64,000 bases of DNA from Terriglobales bacterium (GTDB taxonomy: Bacteria; Acidobacteriota; Terriglobia; Terriglobales; Acidobacteriaceae): NCBI GenBank assembly GCA_035651995.1, contig DASRER010000020.1:124001-188000 (forward strand), in the 5' to 3' direction. A program made the position numbers and the translations under genes. The number at the start of each line of letters is the position of its first letter. The stretch's first letter is position 1. This document shows positions 49,382-57,997 of the stretch, one piece after another. The notes under the pieces were generated by a model. The model searched no databases. It had not been told where the DNA came from and was given only the letters and a program-made list of their open reading frames with translations.

Positions 49382-50551
49382 TCAGCGGCGCGCCAGCGCG
49401 TTGGCGCGCTTCTCAGGCAGACTGCGCTTGTCGAGCTCGAAGCGCAGCTCGGCGGCACCGGCGACGACCACCAGTCCGCCGCGCAGCTCCACTTTGCGCT
49501 CGCGTTTGCCCGACTGCGACTCGGCCAGCGACAGCACCTGCTCGACGTGCTCGAAGTCGAGCCTGAGGCCCACTCGTTCGGCCAGGGCGCGGACCACGCG
49601 GCGCTGAAGCGCCGGCGGGAGCCGGCGGAACGACTCCAGCCGGACCACCGGCGCGCGGGCAGCGGCCCGTTCGGGGGCGGCCGGGCTGCACGATTCGGTG
49701 AGCGCGCGCTCAACCTGCTCGCTCCAGTACTCTTCCTCGCCGCGGGCGGCCTCGGCCATCTCGCCCAGCACACGCACCACGCTGGGGTTGAACTCGCGCT
49801 CCAGCAGCGGCAGCAGTTCGTGCCTCACGCGGTTGCGCAGGAAGCGGCGGTCGCGGTTGCTGGCGTCCTCGTGCCAAGGCTGGCCGATCTGCCGCAGATA
49901 GCGCTCCAGGTCGGCGCGACGAACGGCCAACAGCGGACGAACAATGTGATTCGCCGACTTAGGACACCCAACACGATTTCGTAAGGGTGCGGCTTCAGCC
50001 GCGCCGTGACTCGGGCCAACCTGCTGCTGCTTCAGCCGCTGAGGTGCTGCTCCGCGTGCGGGCAGAATCCCCGCAAGACCGCGCGTCCCGGCGCCGCGGA
50101 TGAGCCGCAGCAGGACCGTCTCGGCCTGATCGTCGAGCGTGTGTGCGGTCGCGATGCGGTCGAGCTTGCCTTCGGCGACGAGCCGCGCGAAGAAACCATA
50201 GCGCAGCTCGCGTCCCGCAGCCTCGAGGCTCAGGCGACGCGAGGCGGCGAAGCCGGTTGCGTCGGCCGTTTCGGCGAAAAGTTCGAGGTCGTGTTCGCGC
50301 GCCAGGGCCGCGACGAAGGCGGCATCGGCCGCGGCCTCGGCGCGAATGCCGTGGTTCATGTGCACAACCGCGGGGACGATGCCCAGCTCGGTGCGCAGCT
50401 CCAGCAGCAGGCGCAACAGGGCTACCGAGTCGGCGCCGCCGGAAACGGCCACGCCAACGCGCTCGCCGGCGCGCAGCAGGCGCCCAGTGCGGACCGCGTT
50501 GAGCACGCCGACGGTGAGCGCCGAGTGCCATCTTGTCGGGCGGGGGTTCAC
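49382..50551 (-). CDS. tilS: tRNA(Ile)-lysidine synthetase with in-frame repeat insertion
   Basis: 389 residues from GTG at 50551. The PP-loop VGVAVSGGADSVALL, HMNHGIR, ATAHTLDDQAETVLLRL and IVRPLLAVRR are TilS blocks, followed by the substrate-binding domain. TilS makes lysidine at C34 of tRNA-Ile(CAU), an essential step. Residues ~166-202 (between GLAGILP and IVRPLL, normally a short turn) are encoded by a palindromic repeat (49946-50056) and give an Arg/Ala/Gln-rich loop near the active-site face. It overlaps nothing and heads tilS-hpt-ftsH. Confidence 0.93.
   Translation of the reverse strand: MNPRPTRWHSALTVGVLNAVRTGRLLRAGERVGVAVSGGADSVALLRLLLELRTELGIVPAVVHMNHGIRAEAAADAAFVAALAREHDLELFAETADATGFAASRRLSLEAAGRELRYGFFARLVAEGKLDRIATAHTLDDQAETVLLRLIRGAGTRGLAGILPARGAAPQRLKQQQVGPSHGAAEAAPLRNRVGCPKSANHIVRPLLAVRRADLERYLRQIGQPWHEDASNRDRRFLRNRVRHELLPLLEREFNPSVVRVLGEMAEAARGEEEYWSEQVERALTESCSPAAPERAAARAPVVRLESFRRLPPALQRRVVRALAERVGLRLDFEHVEQVLSLAESQSGKRERKVELRGGLVVVAGAAELRFELDKRSLPEKRANALARR
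49946..50056. repeat. palindromic repeat lying in frame inside tilS
   Basis: The core GGTGCGGCT-TC-AGCCGCGCC (49986-50005) is an inverted repeat with one mismatch, followed by a second GCTTCAGCCGC word (50029-50039). Such AAGGGTGCGGCTTCAGCCGC palindromes are intergenic in style. The 111-base stretch adds 37 codons without breaking the frame. Confidence 0.7.
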
Positions 50552-50741
50552 CCCTCAATCGTAAACCCGAGGGGGAGCAAAGGCAGAGTTGGTGAGGGCT
50601 GCTTTCAGCCGGACACGAACTCACGCCATGTGGTGGTGGTCGCAAGGCCCGACACCTGCGCCACGCCCGCGCAGACATGGGCAGCGGACCTGAGTAAGGG
50701 CCCTGGGGCAACAAGGCGGGCGCGGCCAACTCCGGTTGTAC

Positions 50742-51275
50742 TCACCTATGGTTGTTAGCGTTGGAAATAGCCGATGCTGTGGACGCCCCGGCCATGACCA
50801 GAGGCACGAGACGCTCTATGCGATGATGGCCAGTGCGATGAAACATGTAGCGCAATAACTGGTCTGTACCAAAAACTATTCCTTCATATGCAATCTGTCC
50901 TGGCCATCCGTGCTCGACGAAAGGCCTAGCGATAGGGTTGCGTTCAGCGGAAGGGATAACTCCGCAAACGCCAGTGGCCGGATCGCAAATCCTTATGCGA
51001 CGCACAGGCCCCGCTTGGGTTGTTATCGCGTCTGCCAACTGCGCAGCAACATTGACGCCGGTGAGAATGTTGTTGGTACGATCGAAGAATCGATGCGTCG
51101 GAACAGGGCCACGCTTTTCTCGATTCTGCACGGTTCTTTCGCTGGAGGGGGTATTTGGTAGCTCCACTCGGCTAGGCGCAGCCGGTTGCTGAGGTGGTGA
51201 CTGCTCTTGGGCGTGCAGGACCACATTCATCGCAAAGGATATCGCTAGATAAGCTGCAATCTGACCGCTTCGCAT
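50742..51275 (-). CDS. hypothetical exported protein
   Basis: 177 residues with a signal peptide (MRSGQIAAYLAISFAMNVVL, then HAQEQ). A Pro/Gln-rich linker leads to FDRTNNILTGVNVAAQLADA, a CDPATGVCG pair of Cys, and a C-terminal region RNPIARPFVEHGWPGQIAYE, LLRYMFHRTGHHRIERLVPL and a hydrophobic end (VMAGASTASAISNANNHR) that could be membrane-associated. The ARPFV-x-HG and YMFHRTGHH-x-ER features recur in acidobacterial unknowns. No function assigned. Base composition is lower in GC than the neighbours. Confidence 0.7.
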   Translation of the reverse strand: MRSGQIAAYLAISFAMNVVLHAQEQSPPQQPAAPSRVELPNTPSSERTVQNREKRGPVPTHRFFDRTNNILTGVNVAAQLADAITTQAGPVRRIRICDPATGVCGVIPSAERNPIARPFVEHGWPGQIAYEGIVFGTDQLLRYMFHRTGHHRIERLVPLVMAGASTASAISNANNHR

Positions 51276-51336
51276 GTCTCTCTCCGAAAGTAAGCTGGAG
51301 CGAGGGATTCCCCGCCCCAGCTTAGCTCGACCTCAT

Positions 51337-52113
51337 TCAAGGCAGATCAGGGCAATGGCCGCCGGAACAGGATTCACCGCCACCGCCTCCGGAGTCGGGC
51401 GGCGGTGGATCATTTCCGGTGATTTGCAAAATGACGCCACCCATTGGGTCATAGTTACCGCCGCCAGTCGCATTTGAAATCAGAATTTGATATTCGCCGG
51501 ATACAAGTGGTGGCGAAATGGCGGGCGTGTTAAAGGTCAAGGTGGTGCCATCGGCAGATACCCAGGTTGCATAGGCGGATGTGTATACAACACCGTCGTA
51601 GCTGTAGAAGTCAATTCGGGGCATTCCATAGACAGCTGAGAAACCTTGTCCGCTTACGGTGTAGGAACTCGGAAGCGAAAAAGCATCGCTAGACCCGGGA
51701 CTAATTGAGAACTGCCCTACCGTCGTACACGTCAAGGGAACAACGCTGCCATTGTTCACAAAAACGCTGGTGAACACGTCGTGATTGCAATGGGGCGATT
51801 GAAAACGGTGAAAGCTCCACGAGGACGGCACGCATACCTCGCTCAATCGCTTCTGCCCTGAACTGTCCGTGTGTTGAATCCCCAATTGAATTCCGATGTT
51901 CGTGACCAGGCCTTGGCTGTCACACTGTGAATTGAGGGTGAGCCCGTCGAAGTTCACGTTAGCTTCACCTTGCGGCTGCATCAGGCCAACTTGCACCACG
52001 GGTGTTGTGATTGTCATGACTGCACTGGATCCTCCACCGCCAAGCAAGCCGCAGCTTGCACAGAGGACGACGCCACTCGCTATGATGGAGATGGAAATCA
52101 GTCTCTTTTTCAT
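51337..52113 (-). CDS. hypothetical lipoprotein with IPT/TIG-like domain
   Basis: 258 residues from ATG at 52113. The signal MKKRLISISIIASGVVLCAS ends at a lipobox Cys followed by GLLGGGG, so it is probably lipid-anchored. The mature part has two beta regions; the second (SSYTVSGQGFSAVYGMPRID, ATWVSADGTTLTFNTPAIS, SGEYQILISNATGG) follows the TIG/IPT immunoglobulin-like pattern. The C-terminus is Pro/Gly-rich with two Cys (GGGGGESCSGGHCPDLP). It starts 2 bases after the stop of the upstream gene, so both are one operon. Role unknown, possibly surface binding. Confidence 0.7.
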   Translation of the reverse strand: MKKRLISISIIASGVVLCASCGLLGGGGSSAVMTITTPVVQVGLMQPQGEANVNFDGLTLNSQCDSQGLVTNIGIQLGIQHTDSSGQKRLSEVCVPSSWSFHRFQSPHCNHDVFTSVFVNNGSVVPLTCTTVGQFSISPGSSDAFSLPSSYTVSGQGFSAVYGMPRIDFYSYDGVVYTSAYATWVSADGTTLTFNTPAISPPLVSGEYQILISNATGGGNYDPMGGVILQITGNDPPPPDSGGGGGESCSGGHCPDLP

Positions 52114-52115
52114 GG

Positions 52116-52877
52116 CTAGCGCTCCATTCCCATCAGGTCGAGGCAACGGTCGCTCGCCTGCTGCAAGTCGTTTGTGCTCATCTGACGCCCGCGGGTCGTG
52201 ATTACGTCGATCATTTCTTGTACTCTTGGTGGAGTGCCGTTTTCGTAGCTGAGCCGGTCTTGCCAGCGCCGCGAACGCGTCTCCTTGAATTTCGTGCGAC
52301 GCTCGTCGGGCGTGAGTTGAAAATCGGGGTTGTACACCTTCTGCGCGGCCAAGCTCGCGAATACGTAGGCGGCTTCGCTGGGCGACATTTCGTCATCGAT
52401 CGAGCCTTTGTCCCGCCGTCCCGAGGCGGCGGAGTGCGACCCAATCAAGTGCGGGACCACCAGCAGCGCCCGCCTTCTGACGCCGCGCACCTCCCACTTG
52501 TTCGTCCTTGCGTACCCCGGCGCGTCAAAAACGGTGGCCAGGTGGTTCACGGCCTGGGCCACGTCTTGTTCATTCACTCCTCTGCGCTGGCCGCGTTGAA
52601 ACGCCAGTTCCGTTCTTGTTATCCGATCAATCGTGGGCTGGGTAATGACATCGAGCGCGGGCGTTTCTCCCGCGACATTCTGGACGATTGAAGCTGCCAG
52701 CGCTCGCGCTAAAGCCTCATCATCCCCGTGAAGGGCAGCGGCCCGTTGATCCACGGACGTCCATCCAAGCTGGTCGTCCGGGTTGTTTGGTGGAGTAGCT
52801 CTCGACACGATGGCTCCAATGACTGCCAAAACCATCGCCGCCGACGCAATTGCGAAAATCTTGCTGCGTGACGACAC
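52116..52877 (-). CDS. hypothetical membrane-anchored protein
   Basis: 253 residues from GTG at 52877 (GAGG seven bases upstream); ATG at 52928 is an alternative. One N-terminal transmembrane segment (FAIASAAMVLAVIGAIVS) is followed by a soluble helical part with DDEALARALAASIVQNVAGE, LAFQRGQRRGVNEQDVAQAV, an Arg-rich strand (WEVRGVRRRALLVVPHLIGS) and SPSEAAYVFASLAAQKVYNP. No known domain is recognised. It is directly upstream of and coupled to the lipoprotein gene. Lower GC than surrounding genes. Confidence 0.65.
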   Translation of the reverse strand: MSSRSKIFAIASAAMVLAVIGAIVSRATPPNNPDDQLGWTSVDQRAAALHGDDEALARALAASIVQNVAGETPALDVITQPTIDRITRTELAFQRGQRRGVNEQDVAQAVNHLATVFDAPGYARTNKWEVRGVRRRALLVVPHLIGSHSAASGRRDKGSIDDEMSPSEAAYVFASLAAQKVYNPDFQLTPDERRTKFKETRSRRWQDRLSYENGTPPRVQEMIDVITTRGRQMSTNDLQQASDRCLDLMGMER

Positions 52878-53047
52878 GATTCCACCTCGACTGCGCTTGA
52901 TTTCCGGCACGGACAGCCACCAATACAAAAAGTACCGAATGGCGCGACAGTGCGGAGGCTCGTCAGACTAGGGCGATTGCCCGCTGGTTCGCCTTCAGCG
53001 ACAGAGGTGTTTCAGATTCGGAAATAACTTCCGGTTTCGAGCCACTT

Positions 53048-53059
53048 GGGGGGGGGGGG
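53048..53059. repeat. homopolymer of twelve G
   Basis: Twelve consecutive G in the 336-base spacer 52878-53214, about 155 bases before the DUF885 gene. Nothing else recognisable is in that spacer apart from a CTTTTTCCTTTT word run at 53174-53196. The tract is not inside a supported coding region. Confidence 0.85.
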
Positions 53060-53214
53060 ATTCTCGGGTTTTCGATGCATGCATTCCGCCGGCGGCTGTT
53101 CTGAATTCAGAACGGGCCAAAGAGCTTCGCGCTCGGAAACGGGCCGGGAAATGATGTATCGTCAACCTTTATGTCCTTTTTCCTTTTTCCTTTTGCCTTC
53201 AGTATCCTTCCGCC

Positions 53215-55023
53215 ATGCGCAACGCCCTTATCGCCCTGCTCATCCTTGCCGCCACCGCTCTCGCCCAGCCCGCGCCCGCCGCATCTTCTGTTGTCGGGGC
53301 CGGCAAGCGCCTGCACGCCATCTTCGACCGCGAGTGGGAGTACACCATGCAGCAGAACCCCACCTGGGCGTCGTCGCTGGGCGATCGCCGATGGAACAAC
53401 AAGTGGCCCGACGCGAGCCTTGCGGCCATCGAAGCGCGGCAGCGGCATCGGGTGGCGCTGCTCGACGAGTTGAAGAAGTTTCCGCGCGCCCAGCTTTCAG
53501 CCGCCGACCAGCTCAACTACGACCTGTTTCGCAAGCAGACCGAAGAAGCCATCGAAGAGCACGGCTTCCACTGGTACCTGGCGCCGCTCTACCAGCGCGA
53601 GGGCCCGCAACTGGCCGATGAACTCGGCGACCAGCTCCGCTTCACCACGGTGAAGGACTACGAAGACTGGATCGCGCGGCTGCGCGCGCTGCCCGCGCAC
53701 CTGGAGCAGGTGACCGAACTGATGCGCGAGGGGGTGAAGGAGCACATCGTCCACCCCAAGGTGATCATGCAGCGCATTCCGGCGCAGATCGAGAAGCAGA
53801 TCGTCGCCGACCCGGAGCAGAGCGGCTTCTACCGGCCGTTCAAGCGCTTCCCCGCCGACCTGAGCGCCGCCGACCGCGAGCGCCTGTCGGCCGCCGCGCG
53901 CGAGGCCATCAGCAACGCCGTCGTCCCGGCCTACCGCAAGTTCCACGACTTCTTCGTGCGCGACTACCTGCCCGCCTGCTTCGACCAGGTGGGCGCCTGG
54001 CAGTTGCCGCGCGGCGACGCCATGTACGCCTTCTTCGTCCGCCGGTACACGACGACCAGCCTCACGCCCGGCCAGGTGCACGAAATCGGACTGAAGGAAG
54101 TGGCCCGCATCCGCGCCGAGATGGAAGCGATCAAGGACAAGACCGGCTTCCACGGCTCGATGAAGGAATTCTTCACCTACCTGCGCACCGATCCGCGCTT
54201 CTTCTACAAATCGCCCGACGACCTGCTGGAGGCCTACAAAGCGCTGGCGAAAACGGTTGATCCGAACCTGGTGAAAGTTTTCCGCACGCTGCCGCGCATG
54301 CCGTACGGCGTGAAGGTGATCCCGGCCGCGTCGGCGCCCGACACCACCGCCGCCTACTACCAGGAGGGCGCGCCCGACGGCTCGCGCGCCGGCGCCTACT
54401 ACGTGAACCTCTACAAGCCCGAGAGCCGCCCCAAGTGGGAGATGACCGCGCTCACGCTGCACGAATCGGTGCCCGGACATCACCTGCAGATCGCGCTGGC
54501 GCAGGAGCTGGGCGAGATTCCCAAGTTCCGCCGCTTCGGCTACTACGTGGCGTTCGGCGAAGGCTGGGGACTCTACGCCGAGTCGCTCGGCGAAGACATG
54601 GGCCTGTACTCCGACCCGTATGACAAGTTCGGCGAGCTGACCTACGACATGTGGCGCGCCGTGCGCCTGGTGGTGGACACCGGCATGCATGCCAAGCACT
54701 GGACGCGCCAGCAGGCGATTGACTACTTCATGGAAAACGCGCCCAAGGCCGAACTCGACATCGTGAACGAAATCGACCGCTACATCGCCTGGCCCGGGCA
54801 GGCGCTCGGCTACAAGATCGGCCAGCTCAAGTTCAAGGAACTCCGCGAGCGCGCGCGGCAGAAGCTCGGGGCGCAATTCGACGTCCGCGAGTACCACGAG
54901 GTTGCGTTGGGATCGGGGGCGGTGCCGCTGGATATTTTGGAGCGGAATGTGGACGCGTGGATTGCGCGGAAGTCAAAGGCCACCGCGGAGACGCAGAGGC
55001 GCGGAGAAAAGTCAGGAAAATGA
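53215..55023 (+). CDS. exported DUF885-family metallopeptidase-like protein
   Basis: 602 residues with a signal peptide (MRNALIALLILAATALAQ). DUF885 proteins are M32/M3-like helical peptidases; the zinc motif HESVPGHHLQ (about residue 420) and the downstream FGEGWGLYAESLGEDMG, with its Glu ligand, are intact. MQQNPTWASSLGDRRWNN, FTTVKDYEDWIARLRALP and NLYKPESRPKWEM are family blocks. It is probably a periplasmic dipeptidase or carboxypeptidase. The last ~17 residues (KATAETQRRGEKSGK) come from a GCGGAGACGCAGAGGCGCGG word repeat. A TATCCT box lies 6 bases before the ATG (possible leaderless start). Confidence 0.9.
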   Translation: MRNALIALLILAATALAQPAPAASSVVGAGKRLHAIFDREWEYTMQQNPTWASSLGDRRWNNKWPDASLAAIEARQRHRVALLDELKKFPRAQLSAADQLNYDLFRKQTEEAIEEHGFHWYLAPLYQREGPQLADELGDQLRFTTVKDYEDWIARLRALPAHLEQVTELMREGVKEHIVHPKVIMQRIPAQIEKQIVADPEQSGFYRPFKRFPADLSAADRERLSAAAREAISNAVVPAYRKFHDFFVRDYLPACFDQVGAWQLPRGDAMYAFFVRRYTTTSLTPGQVHEIGLKEVARIRAEMEAIKDKTGFHGSMKEFFTYLRTDPRFFYKSPDDLLEAYKALAKTVDPNLVKVFRTLPRMPYGVKVIPAASAPDTTAAYYQEGAPDGSRAGAYYVNLYKPESRPKWEMTALTLHESVPGHHLQIALAQELGEIPKFRRFGYYVAFGEGWGLYAESLGEDMGLYSDPYDKFGELTYDMWRAVRLVVDTGMHAKHWTRQQAIDYFMENAPKAELDIVNEIDRYIAWPGQALGYKIGQLKFKELRERARQKLGAQFDVREYHEVALGSGAVPLDILERNVDAWIARKSKATAETQRRGEKSGK

Positions 55024-55189
55024 ATAGGTCATGCCGAGGCCGCGTGGGTTGCGGCCGAAGCATCTGCGGGACTTCGGTTTTTGTCGATATCGTTCCGGGC
55101 GCCCTCGCGCTGGGCCGGGTGGCGTTCAGCAAACTCACACCAGCACGACCCTTCGTGCTTTCGTGGCTTCGTGGTGAAATGAAACCGAC

Positions 55190-55891
55190 GTGCCACGAGA
55201 CATAAAAAGCGCCGCGTCTCCGCGCCTCCGCGTTGAACCGAGCGTTGTTCCCCGCGCCTTCTACGACCGCGACACGCGCCGGGTTGCCCGCGCGCTGCTC
55301 GGCAAAGTTCTGGTCAGGCGCGCAGGACGCCGCCTGCTCACCGGACGCATCGTGGAAACCGAAGCCTACCTCGGCGCCGAAGACGCGGCAGCACACTCCG
55401 CTCCCGGCCCGACCGCGCGCAACCGCGTGATCTTCGGTCCGCCGGGACACGCCTACGTCTACTTCATCTACGGCAACCACTACTGCCTGAACGTGAACTG
55501 CCTGCCGGAGGGCGAGGCGGGATGCGTTTTGATCCGCGCGCTCGAGCCGCTCGCGGGCCTGGAGCACATGGCGCGCAACCGCGGCCTCGCGCTTGATCGC
55601 CGCAGGCTCGAACGCAAAGCGCTCGAAACCGGCGCGCCCCGCCTGCTTCGCCAGCTCACCACCGGCCCGGGACGCCTGTGCGAAGCCTTCGCCATCACCC
55701 GCCAGCGCGACAACGGCAAAGACGTGACCAGCCCCCGCTCGGACCTGACCATCGCCGACGACGGCGTCCGGCCGCGGCGCATCCTGACAACGCCGCGCAT
55801 CGGCATCACGAAATCCGCGGATGAGATGCTGCGGTACGTGATCGAGGGGAATCCGTTCGTCTCCGGTCCCGTTTTCAGGACAAAAAAATAA
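55190..55891 (+). CDS. DNA-3-methyladenine glycosylase (AAG/MPG family)
   Basis: 233 residues. The start GTG at 55190 is the only in-frame start before the conserved region, and it lies in a CTTCGTG word repeat. AAG blocks are RRVARALLGKVLVRR, GRIVETEAYLG (catalytic Glu), TARNRVIFGPPGHAYVYFIYG (nucleotide-flipping Tyr and active site) and LTTGPGRLCEAFAI. The enzyme removes alkylated purines in base-excision repair. It stands alone. The first ~20 residues (DIKSAASPRLRVEPS) look derived from repeat sequence. Confidence 0.93.
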   Translation: MPRDIKSAASPRLRVEPSVVPRAFYDRDTRRVARALLGKVLVRRAGRRLLTGRIVETEAYLGAEDAAAHSAPGPTARNRVIFGPPGHAYVYFIYGNHYCLNVNCLPEGEAGCVLIRALEPLAGLEHMARNRGLALDRRRLERKALETGAPRLLRQLTTGPGRLCEAFAITRQRDNGKDVTSPRSDLTIADDGVRPRRILTTPRIGITKSADEMLRYVIEGNPFVSGPVFRTKK

Positions 55892-55931
55892 GAAGACGCT
55901 GACGCGTTCTCTTCGGCTCACCTTCGTGCCG

Positions 55932-56038
55932 CTACTTCCCTATCGCGTACGTCCCGGTGCAGTCCCATGTGGCCGTGCCATCGGGATTGCCCGTTCCTTT
56001 GCAGCCGCCGCTTCCCTGGATGCCTTCGGCCTTGCCCG
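55932..56038 (-). pseudogene. possible 3' remnant of a small exported protein gene
   Basis: The frame ends GSGGCKGTGNPDGTATWDC and TGTYAIGK, a tidy two-Cys beta motif, but upstream residues (RPASTHRGG) look random and no start or signal sequence is visible. It may be the tail of a decayed acidobacterial exported protein. It could also be chance. The rest of the 55892-56098 spacer shows nothing else. Confidence 0.3.
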
Positions 56039-56098
56039 TTCCGCCCCGGTGAGTCGAGGCGGGCCGACGATACGCCCCGCGGCACGCGAGGCAAGCGC

Positions 56099-56941
56099 TT
56101 AGGCGAGCAACAAATTGTCGATCAGCCGTGTCTCGCCCACCCACGCCGCCACCGCGATGAGCGCGCCGCGCGCGTGGTCGAGCGGCTCGAGCGTTTCGGG
56201 ATGCACGATCTCGACGTAATCAATTTTGACCAGCGGCTCCTCGGCGAGCACTGACTTCGCCGCCGCGAGCAGCGCGGCCGAGTTCTGCTCGCCCAGGTCG
56301 CGCGCGCGCTGCACGCGGGCGAGCGCGCGGTACAGCGCCGTGGCCGCCTTGCGCTGTTCCGGATTCAGGTAGGCATTGCGCGAGCTCATCGCCACGCCGT
56401 CGGCCTCGCGCACGATGGGACACACGCGGATCTCCACGTCGAAGTTCAGGTCGCGCGCCATGCGGCGAATGATTGCCACCTGGGCGGCGTCCTTTTGCCC
56501 GAAGTACGCGCGATCGGCGGGAATGATGTGGAACAGCTTCGCCACCACCGTGGTCACGCCACGAAAGTGGCCGGGGCGCGAGCGGCCATCCAGCCGCTCG
56601 CTCATGTCGCGCACCTCCACATAAGCCGCTTCGTTGCCGGGATACATCTCCTCGGCCGAGGGCGCGAAGAGCGCGTCAATCTGTTCCGCTTCGAGCAATT
56701 CGCGGTCGCGCTCAAACGGCCGCGGGTAGCGCGCCAAATCTTCCGTGGGCCCGAACTGAAGCGGATTGACGAAGATGCTCGCCGCCACCCAGTCGCACTC
56801 CGCCCGCGCGGCGCGCACCAGGGAAAGATGTCCGCCGTGCAGCGCCCCCATGGTCGGCACCAGCCCCAGCCGATGCCGCCCCGCGCCGCGCGCCGCCTTC
56901 ACCGCCGCGCGCATCTCGTCAATCGTGCGATAGATGTTCAT
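56099..56941 (-). CDS. panC: pantothenate synthetase
   Basis: 280 residues from ATG at 56941 (MNIYRTIDEMRAAVKAA). The HIGH-type motif LGLVPTMGALHGGHLSLV, IFVNPLQFGPTEDL, YFGQKDAAQVAIIRRM and VAMSSRNAYLN are all present. It joins pantoate and beta-alanine with ATP. The upstream frame is a shadow of the metallophosphoesterase gene. It is in one series with a metallophosphoesterase and panB; panD is not nearby, and beta-alanine could come from the beta-ureidopropionase at 9.4 kb. Confidence 0.97.
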   Translation of the reverse strand: MNIYRTIDEMRAAVKAARGAGRHRLGLVPTMGALHGGHLSLVRAARAECDWVAASIFVNPLQFGPTEDLARYPRPFERDRELLEAEQIDALFAPSAEEMYPGNEAAYVEVRDMSERLDGRSRPGHFRGVTTVVAKLFHIIPADRAYFGQKDAAQVAIIRRMARDLNFDVEIRVCPIVREADGVAMSSRNAYLNPEQRKAATALYRALARVQRARDLGEQNSAALLAAAKSVLAEEPLVKIDYVEIVHPETLEPLDHARGALIAVAAWVGETRLIDNLLLA

Positions 56942-56990
56942 TCGCTGCCGGCTGCTCGCCGCCGGCCAAGGCCGGACCGAAAGATTTGCG

Positions 56991-57860
56991 CTACTGCAGC
57001 GGCACAAACTCCGACCTCACGTCCCCCTCCGGCGTGATCGTGTGCATCGCGAAACCAAGCGGCCCCGCCACGGCCCAGCTCGTGGCCGGCGCGACGTGAT
57101 AGTGAATGCCGCCCGCGTCAAACAGAACTTGCTTGTGCCAATGCCCGGCGATCTCGTGCTGCACGCCGAGCCGCTTCATGATCTCCAGTTCACGCCCGCG
57201 ATACGGCTCCTGCGTCGTCCAATAGGGCTTGGGATCCGGCGCCTGATTGCCGCCGCGGTCCGACGGAATGTGCTGCACCACGATGACGGCGTCCCCCGCC
57301 GGCGCCTTCTGGTTCTTGAGCCACTCCAGCATCTCGTCGCCCGCCGCCGCCGCTTCCGGCGACATCGGCTCGGGCGAGTGCGCCTCAAAGCGGTCGTAGT
57401 TGCCGAGCAACTGCGAATCGAGCATGAAGAAGGTCACGTTGCGCATGCGGAACGCATAGTAGTTCGCCCCGAAGACCTGGACGTATCGCGCCTCGTTCCG
57501 CCCGTTCACGTCATGGTTGCCGGGGATGTATTTGACCGGCGCTTGCAGCCTGCCGAGAATCTCCCGCGCCTGGCGCCACGCATCCGGCCGCTCGCCAATG
57601 TCGCCGGTCACCAGCACCACGTCCGGACGCCGCTGGTTCACCATCTCGACCACGCGGCGCAGTTGCTCGGGCGCGTTGGGCGCCTTCGCCAGGCCGATGT
57701 GCGTGTCGCTGATCTGCGCCACCACCAGGGCACGGCCATCGCCGGCGCCGCGCCGTCCGCGGTCTTTGTCCCTGTCTTTGTTTTCATGTTGCGCCCACGC
57801 GCCGCCCAGCAACAGCACGGCGCAAATCAGCATGAGTAAGAATGCGAGCTTTCGGAGCAT
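56991..57860 (-). CDS. exported calcineurin-like metallophosphoesterase
   Basis: 289 residues from ATG at 57860 with a signal peptide (MLRKLAFLLMLICAVLLLGG). The five metallophosphoesterase motifs are VAQISDTHIG (D-x-H), VVLVTGDIGE (GD), YIPGNHDVNG (GNHD), VVVQHIPS (His) and EIAGHWHKQ (GHxH). An Arg/Asp-rich patch (ENKDRDKDRGRRG) follows the signal. It lies between panB and panC on the same strand, 49 bases upstream of panC. A role linked to phosphopantetheine or CoA breakdown is conceivable but only from position. Confidence 0.9.
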   Translation of the reverse strand: MLRKLAFLLMLICAVLLLGGAWAQHENKDRDKDRGRRGAGDGRALVVAQISDTHIGLAKAPNAPEQLRRVVEMVNQRRPDVVLVTGDIGERPDAWRQAREILGRLQAPVKYIPGNHDVNGRNEARYVQVFGANYYAFRMRNVTFFMLDSQLLGNYDRFEAHSPEPMSPEAAAAGDEMLEWLKNQKAPAGDAVIVVQHIPSDRGGNQAPDPKPYWTTQEPYRGRELEIMKRLGVQHEIAGHWHKQVLFDAGGIHYHVAPATSWAVAGPLGFAMHTITPEGDVRSEFVPLQ

Positions 57861-57997
57861 GCAGGTGGGATGCACCCGCTCTGCTGCCGTTTGCTCTCGA
57901 ACCTCTGCACGGTTGTGGCGACGCGCGCCATCGCCCGCCGGCACGCCATCGGTGCGCTTCGGGAATTGCCATCCCGAGCGCGGTTTCTGGCGCGAGC

